DNA of 40,734 nucleotides, from positions 1-40,734 of IMG/VR virus record IMGVR_UViG_3300044766_000136. One strand, written 5' to 3'. How positions within the stretch are numbered: the stretch's first letter is position 1; each line of letters opens with the position of its first letter. Below the pieces are notes generated by a model. The model ran no database searches and was not told where the DNA came from. It worked only from the letters and a program-made list of their open reading frames with translations. Shown here one piece after another: positions 15,018 through 22,918 of the stretch. A program made the position numbers and the translations under genes. Source of the DNA: a virus.

Positions 15018-15310
15018 GGTGTGCCTCCTTATCCTTATAGACTGCAAACGCCGTGCCATAGGAAAATATCCAGTAATTTCAAGAGTTTTACTTTTGAGAG
15101 GGACCGTAAAAGAGCATTTTCTGTCAGGAAGAAGCATTTTGAGGCCATCGGAAGGATTGAACTCGCGTGAGCCGATCATTGGCTTGATCGTTTGCTTGGA
15201 AAAAATTAGACCTTTCCGGAGGTCTTCTGTATGCCCCGTTTCAGTTCTTCAGCGTATGGCATATTATTCTTCCCTACCGCTTATCTATCCTCAGTCACCG
15301 ATGGCCTCAT
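15018..15310. other. Intergenic region with the DUF2845 upstream sequence and the operon terminator
   Basis: No gene is supported in these 293 bases. On the minus strand a TTGAAA with a weak -10 (TATGGC) lies about 50-80 bases before the DUF2845 start and could be its promoter. An inverted repeat GCCATCGG/CCGAT with GGC lies near 15143-15183. The hairpin at 15200-15225 is listed separately. Confidence 0.4.
15200..15225 (-). terminator. Intrinsic terminator of the long minus-strand operon
   Basis: Read on the minus strand, AGACCT and AGGTCT form a 6-bp stem (15220-15225 and 15208-15213) with a 6-base loop, followed by AATTTTTT. It lies about 85 bases after the last gene of the leftward operon. 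Confidence 0.7.
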
Positions 15311-15916
15311 TTATTTTTTATTTGCCAACAGATCGCAGAACCACCATTTGGAAACCTTACGGATATCGATCTCGCACAGCCAGTTCAAAATGTAGGTTCG
15401 GATATCCTTTGGGAGGATATAATACGCATCTCCCCCTTGCTGGGGTGTTCGCTTTGTTTCCCTCATGGTGGCCCTTAGCCGGCCCGCCTTTATAGCTCTC
15501 GTGACGAAATGACTATCGACACCCAGGCACTGAGCAAGCGAGTTTGCGCTCATTCCATTAAGGTTTCCCAAAAACCTCATTCTCTTCCGTTTAAGGACAA
15601 TCCCAGTAACCGACCGGCCTAACCCGGCTGCTTTTAGTTTGCGCTGAATTGTCTCTGGAGACCTGTGGGCGTTAAGCTCCAAAACATGAATCTCTCGATC
15701 CGACCAATCCGGTTCTTTTTTCTGTTTCGCTATTAAACCACACTGGATTGCATACCTGGTGATCTTCCACCGCGGATAACCCAACCGAATGGAGAGGGCG
15801 CGAACCTGACCATTGCCGGTATCTCTCAGGTAGACCTTCTCGATGGCCGCATGGATCTCCGGGGTAATGGGGAAATGCCTTGGATGGAAGCTCCTGTACG
15901 TCACCATTTCCGACAT
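15311..15916 (-). CDS. DNA-binding protein with two helix-turn-helix regions
   Basis: 201 residues from the ATG preceded by GAGG (a TTG 18 bases upstream is also open). The first half (PEIHAAIEKVYLRDT...VRALSIRLGYPRWKITRYAI) contains a helix-turn-helix. The middle (WSDREIHVLELNAHRSPETI) is Myb/SANT-like, and near residue 120 a second helix-turn-helix follows (SANSLAQCLGVDSHFVTRAI) with basic residues. Similar proteins act as phage or prophage transcription regulators. It is the last gene of the leftward operon, beyond the attachment site, so in the prophage it would be cut off from the integrase side of the operon. The target is unknown. Confidence 0.62.
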   Translation of the reverse strand: MSEMVTYRSFHPRHFPITPEIHAAIEKVYLRDTGNGQVRALSIRLGYPRWKITRYAIQCGLIAKQKKEPDWSDREIHVLELNAHRSPETIQRKLKAAGLGRSVTGIVLKRKRMRFLGNLNGMSANSLAQCLGVDSHFVTRAIKAGRLRATMRETKRTPQQGGDAYYILPKDIRTYILNWLCEIDIRKVSKWWFCDLLANKK

Positions 15917-15923
15917 TTTGGCC

Positions 15924-16115
15924 TCATTCTGCAATTCCTTTTTTCTTTCCGATCACCTTCCCGGTGAGTTTCCTCCAGTCGAACAAGGCATTCTCGATAT
16001 CCTTCATCAATTGGCGCGCCCGTTCTGGGGTAAGAATATCGTCTACGCAGATGTGAATTCCATACTCGCTCACCGCGATTTCAAACTCCGTTCCATCTAA
16101 CATTTTATTTGTCAC
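15924..16115 (-). CDS. Small hypothetical protein
   Basis: 63 residues, GTG start with GGCGGAGG seven bases upstream. The sequence (EFEIAVSEYGIHICVDDILT and ERARQLMKDIENALFDWRKL) suggests a short beta-strand unit followed by a long helix with no membrane segment. It lies between the attachment site and the helix-turn-helix gene. The family is not recognised. Its position beside attP could suit an excisionase-type protein, but no winged-helix motif is visible. Confidence 0.55.
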   Translation of the reverse strand: MTNKMLDGTEFEIAVSEYGIHICVDDILTPERARQLMKDIENALFDWRKLTGKVIGKKKGIAE

Positions 16116-16141
16116 TTATTTCCTCCGCCGCTGTCCTCAAT

Positions 16142-16161
16142 CCGGTATCTGGCCGGTATCT
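16142..16161. repeat. Direct repeat flanking attP, left copy (integrase arm site candidate)
   Basis: CCGGTATCTGGCCGGTATCT is itself two copies of CCGGTATCT 11 bp apart. The same 20 bp recurs exactly at 16293-16312, on the other side of the tRNA-derived core. Paired direct repeats flanking the core are the arrangement of arm-type binding sites of tyrosine integrases (inference). Confidence 0.75.
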
Positions 16162-16199
16162 TTACTGACAACCCCTAAAATTCGTGTTATGATCTCAAT

Positions 16200-16245
<46 letters not shown>

Positions 16246-16272
16246 TTTTTGATTGAAATTATTGATGAATTT

Positions 16273-16476
16273 TTAGGTTGTTTCCCTTTTCCCCGGTATC
16301 TGGCCGGTATCTGACTGCTCGTCATAAGGATTGGTTAATTTTATCGAATGTGGTTTTATTTCTAAACCGATGTATTTGCCGGATGGCAATTTAAACCTTA
16401 TCCCTTTGCAGCAGTCATTTGATTCCACAAGTAAATAGCATTCTGCCTTGATTTCTTTCGGTTCAGGCTTTTTCAT
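16273..16476 (-). CDS. Small hypothetical protein downstream of the integrase relic
   Basis: 67 residues. The ATG at 16476 overlaps the stop of an integrase 3'-end relic in ATGA, just as the next gene upstream overlaps the intact integrase. The sequence (KIKAECYLLVESNDCCKGI-like core EIKAECYLLVESNDCCKGI, then LPSGKYIGLEIKPHSIKL) is beta-rich with a CC pair. No family is recognised. The last residues are encoded by the right attP repeat, so the C-terminus will change or be joined to host sequence only if the crossover is nearby. Confidence 0.55.
   Translation of the reverse strand: MKKPEPKEIKAECYLLVESNDCCKGIRFKLPSGKYIGLEIKPHSIKLTNPYDEQSDTGQIPGKRETT
16293..16312. repeat. Direct repeat flanking attP, right copy (integrase arm site candidate)
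   Basis: Exact second copy of the 20-bp sequence at 16142-16161, in the same orientation and 151 bp further on. It lies inside the 3' part of a small minus-strand gene. Confidence 0.75.
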
Positions 16477-16532
16477 TTTCTTAGCACCTTTCTCAACCTA
16501 TCTGGATTTTTCTGAGCATACCGCATATCTTT
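16473..16532 (-). pseudogene. Relic of a second integrase: C-terminal 19 codons
   Basis: In one frame this stretch reads KDMRYAQKNPDRLRKVLRK and a stop. The intact integrase ends in RYAQKNPERLRKVLRK. The nucleotide sequences differ at several silent positions, so this is an old copy rather than a recent duplication. It retains the nucleophile Tyr of the family (RYAQ). It lies between the attP and the intact integrase and marks an earlier integrase that was lost or replaced. Confidence 0.75.
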
Positions 16533-16633
16533 GATCTGATCTCATGGCCTAACGCGGTTATGTTGTATAGTTGGCCTCCGCAGCAGGGGCAGAACCAAAA
16601 TTCAGACTCTTCAATTTTTTTGTGCTTGTTCAT
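16493..16633 (-). CDS. 46-residue zinc-ribbon-like protein
   Basis: The ATG is preceded by GAGGAGGG. MNKHKKIEESEFWFCPCCGG has a C-x-C-C knuckle, followed by helix-forming residues (LYNITALGHEIRSKICG). Only one Cys knuckle plus one later Cys is present, so a full zinc site may need a partner. The 3' part overlaps the integrase relic in another frame. It could be a recently formed gene built in part over the relic. Confidence 0.5.
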   Translation of the reverse strand: MNKHKKIEESEFWFCPCCGGQLYNITALGHEIRSKICGMLRKIQIG

Positions 16634-16644
16634 TTTCCCTCCTC

Positions 16645-16995
16645 TCACTCTTTCCCAATTTCTTCTAATTTGATGGGCAAGCCATTAGGATCAAGATACC
16701 CTCCTTCAGCATCTTCTTTAATGCTCTCAATAGGATCTTCAAGGATGATATCTCCCATATCTTCAAATTCTGCGGTGGGGATAACTGGCCGTCCTAAAAG
16801 GGATCGATTCTCTCCTCGTGGAGATTCACACGACCATATCTCAATATCGGGTTCTGCGAATCGTCCCGTTGGTCTGAACGTTATCCTCTCACAGTCAGAT
16901 GGGATATCGAGAGTTGTAACAACTAAATCTGAGATCATAATCCTCTTTCCCTTAACGATACCGTGTCCCTCAAGTTGAATCGTTTTTCCCGTCAT
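16645..16995 (-). CDS. Hypothetical protein coupled to the integrase
   Basis: 116 residues. The ATG at 16995 overlaps the integrase stop (ATGA). The sequence is beta-strand-rich at first (TIQLEGHGIVKGKRIMISDL) and acidic at the end (EDMGDIILEDPIESIKEDAE). No membrane segment, signal or zinc motif is visible, and no family is recognised. Translational coupling to the integrase suggests expression in the same conditions. Confidence 0.6.
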   Translation of the reverse strand: MTGKTIQLEGHGIVKGKRIMISDLVVTTLDIPSDCERITFRPTGRFAEPDIEIWSCESPRGENRSLLGRPVIPTAEFEDMGDIILEDPIESIKEDAEGGYLDPNGLPIKLEEIGKE

Positions 16996-18128
16996 TTTCT
17001 CAGCACCTTCCTTAATCTCTCCGGATTCTTTTGAGCATAGCGTTCCGTCATCTTTCGGTTCGTATGATATAAAAATTCCTGAACACCATCCACGCCCACG
17101 CGGTCCGCCGCCTCGGTCGCCGAGGAATGCCGGGTACCCTGGTAGAGGGAGATATCCACACCCAGGGCCATCGAGGTCCTCTTCCAGAGCTTCCGGGCCC
17201 AAGACTCGGAAAAGGCCTTACCGTCCCGCTTCCAAAATAGGAACGGAGAGACCAGATGCCGTGGGAGGCATTGGAGGGCTTGTTTGACCTCTCCGTCTAG
17301 GGGAAGGATCTTAATGCGTTTGGCCTTGGTGGTGGGCCGGATCTCGTTCAAAGAAAAATGCCGGCGGACCGTCACGCGGTCATGCTTGAGATCGATATCC
17401 TCCCATTGCATGGCCCTTGTCTCCGAAGGCCGCACCATCTCCCGGGCGGTGAAGAGGATAAAAGCCCGGTCCATGGGATCCGGGATCGCCTGGACGATCT
17501 TATCCTGTAAATCCAGATCTATGGTTCGAATATCGGGTTCAGGAACATCGACCTTCGGGAACTTTGGGATCTGGGCTATGTCTTCCCAATCGAGGGCGTC
17601 ATGCAGCAGCTTCTCAAGCGCGGTGACGATATTTTTGATATAGTGTGGCTTCCCGGAGAGGGAGAGGTAGAACTCATGGACCCGCTTTGTCCCAATATCC
17701 CGGATGTCGATATCCCTGAAATAGGCCTGAAACTTCCGGATATAAACCCGGACCGTCTTGAGATAAGAAGGCGCTCTTAAACCTTTTTGGGTCTCGATCG
17801 CTTTCTTCTCGAGCCAGGATTCCGCCCAGTTGGTGAATTTGAGGGGTTTGAGTTTCTCGGCAATATACCGGGTGATCTCGAATGTATCTGCATCGATCTC
17901 CGCCCGGATCTTCGTCAGAATTCGGTTCGCCTGTTCATAAGAAGAAAACGGCACCCCGCGCGAATCGCTGCAAACGTTGACATGTTTATGGAGATCCCGA
18001 TCGTAAAGCCGAATGTAGAGTCGTGCAGGCTGGGTGAAATGATCCGGGCATTTGTAACCGGCTGGTCCCTCGACAAATTTTTCCCCGCAGACAGGGCACA
18101 TCCCCCTCGGATAGATTCCGCCCTTCAT
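16992..18128 (-). CDS. int: Tyrosine-family site-specific integrase
   Basis: 378 residues from the ATG with GGAGG about 12 bases upstream. Residues about 10-30 form a zinc-ribbon-like segment (CPVCGEKF...YKCPDH). A core-binding SAM-like domain follows (LKFTNWAESWLEKKAIETQK). The catalytic domain has REMVRPSETRAMQWED (first Arg), TKAKRIKILPL (Lys), TRHSSATEA (second Arg), LYHTNRKMTERYAQ (His and the nucleophile Tyr). In the usual H-x-x-R box the His position is Gln (YQGTRHSS), a variation known in some integrases. It catalyses integration at the tRNA-Ser 3' end just downstream. Confidence 0.93.
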   Translation of the reverse strand: MKGGIYPRGMCPVCGEKFVEGPAGYKCPDHFTQPARLYIRLYDRDLHKHVNVCSDSRGVPFSSYEQANRILTKIRAEIDADTFEITRYIAEKLKPLKFTNWAESWLEKKAIETQKGLRAPSYLKTVRVYIRKFQAYFRDIDIRDIGTKRVHEFYLSLSGKPHYIKNIVTALEKLLHDALDWEDIAQIPKFPKVDVPEPDIRTIDLDLQDKIVQAIPDPMDRAFILFTAREMVRPSETRAMQWEDIDLKHDRVTVRRHFSLNEIRPTTKAKRIKILPLDGEVKQALQCLPRHLVSPFLFWKRDGKAFSESWARKLWKRTSMALGVDISLYQGTRHSSATEAADRVGVDGVQEFLYHTNRKMTERYAQKNPERLRKVLRK

Positions 18129-18198
18129 GCTCCAACCTCCCTCCGGGCTGGATAGCCCTACGGGCCGGAAGCCCACGGTTGAGATAAAGGGTAGAATA

Positions 18199-18636
18199 TT
18201 AGATTGATTCATAGGTGTCAAGGGATTTATAAAAATCATCGATACTGAAAAGTCCCCGCTTTCCTTTGACCACCGGAGGCGCCTTGAATCTCCGGGCGTT
18301 CTCCAATTTCCAGGCGAACCGGCCTGGGCCAAAATCCCCAAAATATTGTTCGGTCCCCGTCGGCTCCAAAAAGACCTGTTCGGTTTGGTAAACCTCCGTA
18401 ATATCGACCCAACATACCGCCCGACCCCAATTCAAATTATCGAGGAGAAGATTTACCTTATTAAGTGCGAGCTGAACTTTTCCGATCTTTGGATATTGAT
18501 AAATTGGAAGCCTTCGCTTAGAGGCGCAGATCAGGAGGGGTCCCCGGTAGGTTGTGCTCCAGGACCGGGTCTCATATCGTTTCTCGCCGAGGGCAATCAA
18601 GGTCGCCCAGGGCTCATAAAGGCTAATCGCTTTCAT
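18199..18636 (-). CDS. ASCH domain protein
   Basis: 145 residues; the ATG has GGAGGGAG nine bases upstream and overlaps the preceding HNH gene by four bases. The start MKAISLYEPWATLIALGEKR, YETRSWSTTYRGPLLICASK and the later GRAVCWVDITEVYQT are the hallmarks of the ASCH (PUA-like) fold, which binds RNA or modified nucleosides; some members are ribonucleases or amidohydrolases for N4-acetylcytidine. It is common in phage accessory operons. The exact substrate cannot be told. Confidence 0.82.
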   Translation of the reverse strand: MKAISLYEPWATLIALGEKRYETRSWSTTYRGPLLICASKRRLPIYQYPKIGKVQLALNKVNLLLDNLNWGRAVCWVDITEVYQTEQVFLEPTGTEQYFGDFGPGRFAWKLENARRFKAPPVVKGKRGLFSIDDFYKSLDTYESI

Positions 18637-19115
18637 TTTTGAATCTCCCTCCATTCTTTGCCGTCGAGAAGATTTGGAATAAACTTCCCAGTTTTTGGGT
18701 CCCTTCCGATATGGCCTGCCTCTAATATATGTCTTCCATTGCCTTCAAACAGTTCAAGATTCTCGATTCGATTGTCGGTCTTCATACCGTTTATATGGTG
18801 CGGTCTTTCCTGTGGCAAAAGATATCTTCCGAGGTGCTTTTCCATGACCAGCCGATGTTCGTAGACATACCCGCCCTTATCTGCATGGGGGTGATGTGGA
18901 GTATAAATCTTCAAATAACCGTTGTTGTGTTTTACCCCACCATTCCAGAAATAGTTCTTATCTCCACTGGTCTTCCCTTTGAGCGATGCAGATAGATTGG
19001 CATTCCATTCTTCAGAGCGCGGAGGTCGTTTCTTCCCGATGTGTGCCAATCTCATCTTTTCCAAAACTTCTGGAGGATGCTTCTTTCCAAACATCGCATT
19101 CTTTTTCACCTGCAT
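18633..19115 (-). CDS. NUMOD3-HNH homing endonuclease
   Basis: 160 residues. The N-terminal part (NAMFGKKHPPEVLEKMRLAH, then IGKKRPPRSEEWNANLSASL) is the NUMOD3 DNA-binding motif of GIY-YIG/HNH homing enzymes. The HNH part follows: YLKIYTPHHPHADKGGYVYE, HRLVMEKHLGRYLLPQE, HHINGMKTDNRIENLELF. Key residues are the H-H-I-N pair and N-R-x-x-N-L. Compared with the related copy at 23171, one base is inserted in an A run near the 5' end, so translation must start at an internal ATG (19115) and the usual MGKSKNAGK start is out of frame. It stands directly downstream of a DUF5131 gene. Confidence 0.88.
   Translation of the reverse strand: MQVKKNAMFGKKHPPEVLEKMRLAHIGKKRPPRSEEWNANLSASLKGKTSGDKNYFWNGGVKHNNGYLKIYTPHHPHADKGGYVYEHRLVMEKHLGRYLLPQERPHHINGMKTDNRIENLELFEGNGRHILEAGHIGRDPKTGKFIPNLLDGKEWREIQK
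19024..19096. repeat. 73-bp perfect direct repeat, copy 1 (NUMOD3 coding)
   Basis: Identical to 23289-23361. Both copies encode the NUMOD3 segment FGKKHPPEVLEKMRLAHIGK. Flanking DNA and the adjacent DUF5131 genes are more diverged. Confidence 0.9.
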
Positions 19116-19123
19116 TTTTTGAT

Positions 19124-19891
19124 TTACCCACGTGGAAAATCCTTTCGCTCAACAGGATATTTGGCGTTTGGCTTGATAAATATCGGAACACCCGCCCCGT
19201 CACATTGTTGAACCAGACTGTCAACCCATTCCTTTTTCGGTGGTTGAATTTTTCCTCCAGGTAAGGAAAGGCCGCCGCAGATTACCCAATCGATTCCTGG
19301 CACTTTCGGTTCTGCATCAAATCCTTTAAGCAGGTTGTGCTGAAAACCTTCCTCTTCTGAATGCGTAAACTCCACCGGCCCCAACATGGGCTCCACGCTG
19401 ACAAACCTCTTTGCCGCTGGTATCTGCAAGAGAATCGGTATCCTTTCGTCTGCGGTTTTCTGGTCCTCGACGGAGACGCCGAGCCAGAGATTTATGAATG
19501 GCAGGAGATGCCAACTTTTCGCCCACTTGTCCATTCTATCAGGACGCTTTGTAAGTATTGAAAATGTGTGTTCCGGGCATCGAGTCATAACATCCCATAT
19601 TTCGGCGATGAACTTATCCGAGACATCTTTATGAAAGAGGTCCCCCATAAACTGGACGCCGATCCGGGCGGGCTTTCGGAGATGGAGAGGGGCTTCGAGT
19701 TCATACGGGCTGAGAATCGGTGTACCTCCCGCATAGGCTTCCCTGGGAGTCTCGTCGATCATCGGATTCCCCGCCAGCCTCTTCGCCATGGCCAGATGCC
19801 AACATGAACGGCAACCCTCTGAAACGGGGGTGCATCTCATGGCAAGTGGATTCCAGGTGTGGGTCAAGTATTCGATTTTGGTTCGTTGCAT
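19124..19891 (-). CDS. DUF5131 (phage Gp37/Gp68-like) protein, copy 1
   Basis: 255 residues, ATG with GGAGGGA upstream. Family features: TKIEYLTHTWNPLAMRCTPV, the Cys cluster C-x6-C-x2-C (CTPVSEGCRSC, then WH), LRKPARIGVQFMGDLFHKDV, TFSILTKRPDRM, LWLGVSVEDQKTADERIP, LLQIPAAKRFVSVEPMLG and VICGGLSLPGGKI. The three Cys and TIM-barrel-like pattern resemble radical SAM enzymes with altered spacing. The biochemical role is unknown. A second copy is at 23388-24170. It sits between a zinc-finger gene and the HNH endonuclease. Confidence 0.88.
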   Translation of the reverse strand: MQRTKIEYLTHTWNPLAMRCTPVSEGCRSCWHLAMAKRLAGNPMIDETPREAYAGGTPILSPYELEAPLHLRKPARIGVQFMGDLFHKDVSDKFIAEIWDVMTRCPEHTFSILTKRPDRMDKWAKSWHLLPFINLWLGVSVEDQKTADERIPILLQIPAAKRFVSVEPMLGPVEFTHSEEEGFQHNLLKGFDAEPKVPGIDWVICGGLSLPGGKIQPPKKEWVDSLVQQCDGAGVPIFIKPNAKYPVERKDFPRG

Positions 19892-19901
19892 GGTCCCTCC
19901 A

Positions 19902-20525
19902 TTAAGCCGCTTTCCTCTCCCGAGACGTTTCCCACCAGCGTCTTAGATTCTCTGCCGCATGCTGGTATGGGATTTTCTGTTTTCCAGGGCGTATATAATT
20001 CCCATCCGCATAAACCATCATCCGGATTTCAACCAAATTAAGTCTAACCCCGAGGCGGCGGAGTCGTGAGCGGATTCGTTCGCATTCGTTAATCCCTTTC
20101 CGTGAGAGGCCCTGAATCGAGGGGTAGCACGGCCCATACTCAGAGACCAGACTTCTCGCTTCGCTCAGGGTGACATGCATCCCGAGCCGGCGACGAAGCC
20201 GCCCCTGGATCAGTATCGCATGGTGATTATTTATAAAATGAGTTCTGGCATGGGCATTTACCTTGGTCTTATCTGCCGAGGCCTTGCGCCAATAACTTTC
20301 GTTGAGTTTCGGATTTTCCCTTCGCCACCGCTGCAGATATCGCGTCTTCCATTCTCGGCGATGTCCGCGCTCTCGACGATTGTGGCAGGCCTTGCAGCGG
20401 CGTCTTATTAAATAGGCACCTTCCTTTCGCAGGTGGACCACCACTATCTCACCGATGGGCTTTTCACGGTTGCATCGGTTGCACACATAAGAGGCTGGAA
20501 TCTCACTGATGGATTTGACTATCAT
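19902..20525 (-). CDS. Zinc-finger, basic DNA-binding protein
   Basis: 207 residues; the ATG overlaps the stop of the ParB-like gene (ATGA). Near residues 15-55 two Cys pairs (CNRCNREKPIG and RRCKACHNRR) form a zinc-ribbon of the type also found at the start of the terminase and in the gene at 30357. The rest is strongly basic and helical (WKTRYLQRWRRENPKLNESY; GRLRRRLGMHVTLSEARSLV). The motif is reminiscent of HNH-like zinc folds but no catalytic H-N-H is apparent. A nucleic-acid-binding role is inferred. Confidence 0.65.
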   Translation of the reverse strand: MIVKSISEIPASYVCNRCNREKPIGEIVVVHLRKEGAYLIRRRCKACHNRRERGHRREWKTRYLQRWRRENPKLNESYWRKASADKTKVNAHARTHFINNHHAILIQGRLRRRLGMHVTLSEARSLVSEYGPCYPSIQGLSRKGINECERIRSRLRRLGVRLNLVEIRMMVYADGNYIRPGKQKIPYQHAAENLRRWWETSRERKAA

Positions 20526-22918
20526 TTGCCCTTTGCAGTCGTCTGCACTTCCTTTTTCGGTCCCGGACATTGTTCCCAGGTGGCAAACTTCTTATCGCGC
20601 CGGATGAACTCACTGATTCCAAACCTTTTCGCAGTGGCACCACAGGTTTTACATTTATAAATATCGTGCATGGGGACATTCCTGGTCGATGCCACTGTCA
20701 CAAGATTTTGTTTTTCCCATTGGTGTTCTTTTGATTTATTTTGGCAAGCGGTGCAGAGGGTCTTTTCTTTATCTGCCCATGCACAAGGGGTTAAAAATGT
20801 CGGATCGATACAGGGCGTCTTTTCGGTACATCCACATACTCGGCAGACTCCGGCCTTGGGTTTCTTTTGGACCTTTTCGGCAAAAAAGATGACCTTTGGG
20901 CCTTCGAGGACGTAGCTTTTTCCCTTTAAGAGCACCCGTTGACCATGATGATTGCCTCGTTCCTTTTCATTCTGATCCCATTTTGCTATAAGTTCATCAT
21001 AGCTATAGGTCTTTCCCTCAAACAGATTTGCCGACACGACTTTCCAGGCTTCTTCCTGGATGAACCCCTCGGTTCCGGAAGACGCTCCGCCAAGACTCAC
21101 GTAGAAATCGCCTTGCCATTCAACCGGCTCCCGGATTTTATTCCCACCATTTGTAAGAAGATCACCGGAGTAGGTTTTCTCTACCATTGCCAAAAAGACC
21201 TGATCTGCGGGGACACGCATCTCCTTACCTTTTCCCCCTACCGGTTTCGCCGGTGCATGGAGCTTGCAGATATCCTTCATGGGAATCGTCTTTACGTCCG
21301 GGGGATCCTTACGTTTAGGTTTCTGCTTCAGTGAAGGAGATTTCGTTACCGGGGCTTTTTGCTTTTTACTCTTCTTCTCGGCTTCCTTCGCCTTTGCTTC
21401 GGCCTTGACCTGCGCCTCAATCTTCTTGTGATCCACGCCGTATCGGGCGGCCGTCTCGAGTATAGGATCCCCTCTCTTTCCCATTAGTCGCCGAGGATTT
21501 TCACGATGCCGGATCAGACCCATTTCCATAAGGAGGCGGTTAAGATTTGGCTTGTTGAGCGTTGCAATATACTTTTTCATCGGGCCTTCCTTGTCGAACC
21601 CATATTGAATCTTGACCGGTTCAATCTCATGGCGGGAGAGAATTTTCTTTCTATGCTCATCCCAAAGTTCATCAAAGAGCTGTTCAGCAAGGAAAATAAG
21701 GTCGGCCTGGGAGAGGTCTCCTGTATCTGGGAGAATGGCATCGATGATCCGGAGACGGACTGTCTCTTCTGTCTTTCTCTTCTCCTCGGCCGCTTTTTGC
21801 TGGGCCTTATATTTTTGACCTTCCGGTGAAGAAGAATATGAATCCGACCGACCATGATGTACCTTACATGCTGGATCCGTACAGACAGTAAGTATCCGAC
21901 CCTCATGACTTCCCTCGGTGATGATGCCCTCCCTCGCAGAGGGGCAGCTTCCCTTCTTCTTGTCCGTGATCACATGATACAGATTCGCCGGAACCGGCAC
22001 CTCCGGATCTTCCGGGGCCTTTTTCATACGATAGTTGGAACTACCAGAGAGGTGGAGTGGGGGTACGTCGCTGTCTTCAGACTGCTTCGAAAGCCATCGG
22101 GCACTGAAAGCTGCAACCTTTTTGTTAAAGCAAGAAGGATCCGTACAGGTATCCTTCTTCTTTATTTCTGGAAAGAGGGCCGGAACAAAGCCGGTGCGCT
22201 TCTGGCAGGTTGTGCAAGGCCCCGCCTCCGGCACCAAGTCCGGATCGGTCTTCTTGAAAGAGGCTGAATTGAGATCCAGATGAATCTGCCTCTCAATATG
22301 GTTGGCAAGATCCCGGACGCTCACTACGGTCCGGTCGTTCCCCCATCCCTCGTACAAACCTGACTCTTTTTTAAGAAGTTCCTTCTGTTGATCGGGTTGC
22401 AGCCTGGCGATCAGAATCGCATGGCCGGCGGTAATCTTCTCATTGGCGAGCTGCTCCTGGGCCTCGGGTATGAGCTCGAGAAGTTTGATCCGTTGATAAA
22501 TCCAGGATTCCGACTTACAGACCTTATCGGAGATAGCTGCAACATCGTAATGCATCTGTTCCATTAAGGTCCGGTATCCCTGGGCTTGTTCCAGAGGTTC
22601 GAGGTCTTCATGCTTATCATTCTCAATGATGAGGACCTCCAGAAAATCGGAATCACTCATCTCCCGGATGAAGACGGGGACCTCCGTCAACTCGGCCTTA
22701 ATTCCCGCTCGATATCGCCGATGGCCGGCAGCGATTTCAAACTGGTCAAGGGGCGCGATTCTCGATTCTTTGCATGGCCGGACGAGAAGCGGCACCAAGA
22801 TCCCCTTGGCTCTGATGCTCTCGACGAGCTCGGCCATCTTCTTTTCGTTGAACGTCTTCCGTGGATTGAGCGGCGACTCAAAAACTTTACCGATCGGTAG
22901 AACTTGATACTGTTCCAT
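20522..22918 (-). CDS. Giant ParB-domain protein with several Cys clusters
   Basis: 798 residues, ATG with GGGAGG upstream. Residues 1-110 are a ParB/Spo0J N-terminal domain (SPLNPRKTFNEKKMAELVES; GHRRYRAG near 66-73). Next comes the ParB helix-turn-helix part (VAAISDKVCKSESWIYQRIK). Unlike partition proteins (about 300 residues) it continues for another 550 residues with Cys pairs near 235-265 (CTTCQ, CTDPSCFNKK), near 345 (CTDPACKVHH), a Lys-rich linker (KAKEAEKKSKKQKAP) and C-terminal zinc motifs (CRVCGCTEKTPC, CTACQ, CKTCG). No ParA partner is present. It could regulate transcription, or use the ParB CTPase fold for another reaction. Confidence 0.82.
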   Translation of the reverse strand: MEQYQVLPIGKVFESPLNPRKTFNEKKMAELVESIRAKGILVPLLVRPCKESRIAPLDQFEIAAGHRRYRAGIKAELTEVPVFIREMSDSDFLEVLIIENDKHEDLEPLEQAQGYRTLMEQMHYDVAAISDKVCKSESWIYQRIKLLELIPEAQEQLANEKITAGHAILIARLQPDQQKELLKKESGLYEGWGNDRTVVSVRDLANHIERQIHLDLNSASFKKTDPDLVPEAGPCTTCQKRTGFVPALFPEIKKKDTCTDPSCFNKKVAAFSARWLSKQSEDSDVPPLHLSGSSNYRMKKAPEDPEVPVPANLYHVITDKKKGSCPSAREGIITEGSHEGRILTVCTDPACKVHHGRSDSYSSSPEGQKYKAQQKAAEEKRKTEETVRLRIIDAILPDTGDLSQADLIFLAEQLFDELWDEHRKKILSRHEIEPVKIQYGFDKEGPMKKYIATLNKPNLNRLLMEMGLIRHRENPRRLMGKRGDPILETAARYGVDHKKIEAQVKAEAKAKEAEKKSKKQKAPVTKSPSLKQKPKRKDPPDVKTIPMKDICKLHAPAKPVGGKGKEMRVPADQVFLAMVEKTYSGDLLTNGGNKIREPVEWQGDFYVSLGGASSGTEGFIQEEAWKVVSANLFEGKTYSYDELIAKWDQNEKERGNHHGQRVLLKGKSYVLEGPKVIFFAEKVQKKPKAGVCRVCGCTEKTPCIDPTFLTPCAWADKEKTLCTACQNKSKEHQWEKQNLVTVASTRNVPMHDIYKCKTCGATAKRFGISEFIRRDKKFATWEQCPGPKKEVQTTAKGK

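Noticed and set aside
15143-15183. tRNA-like T-loop (GTTCAATCC) on the minus strand
   Set aside because: The arm around the loop does not pair properly and no acceptor or anticodon parts are present.
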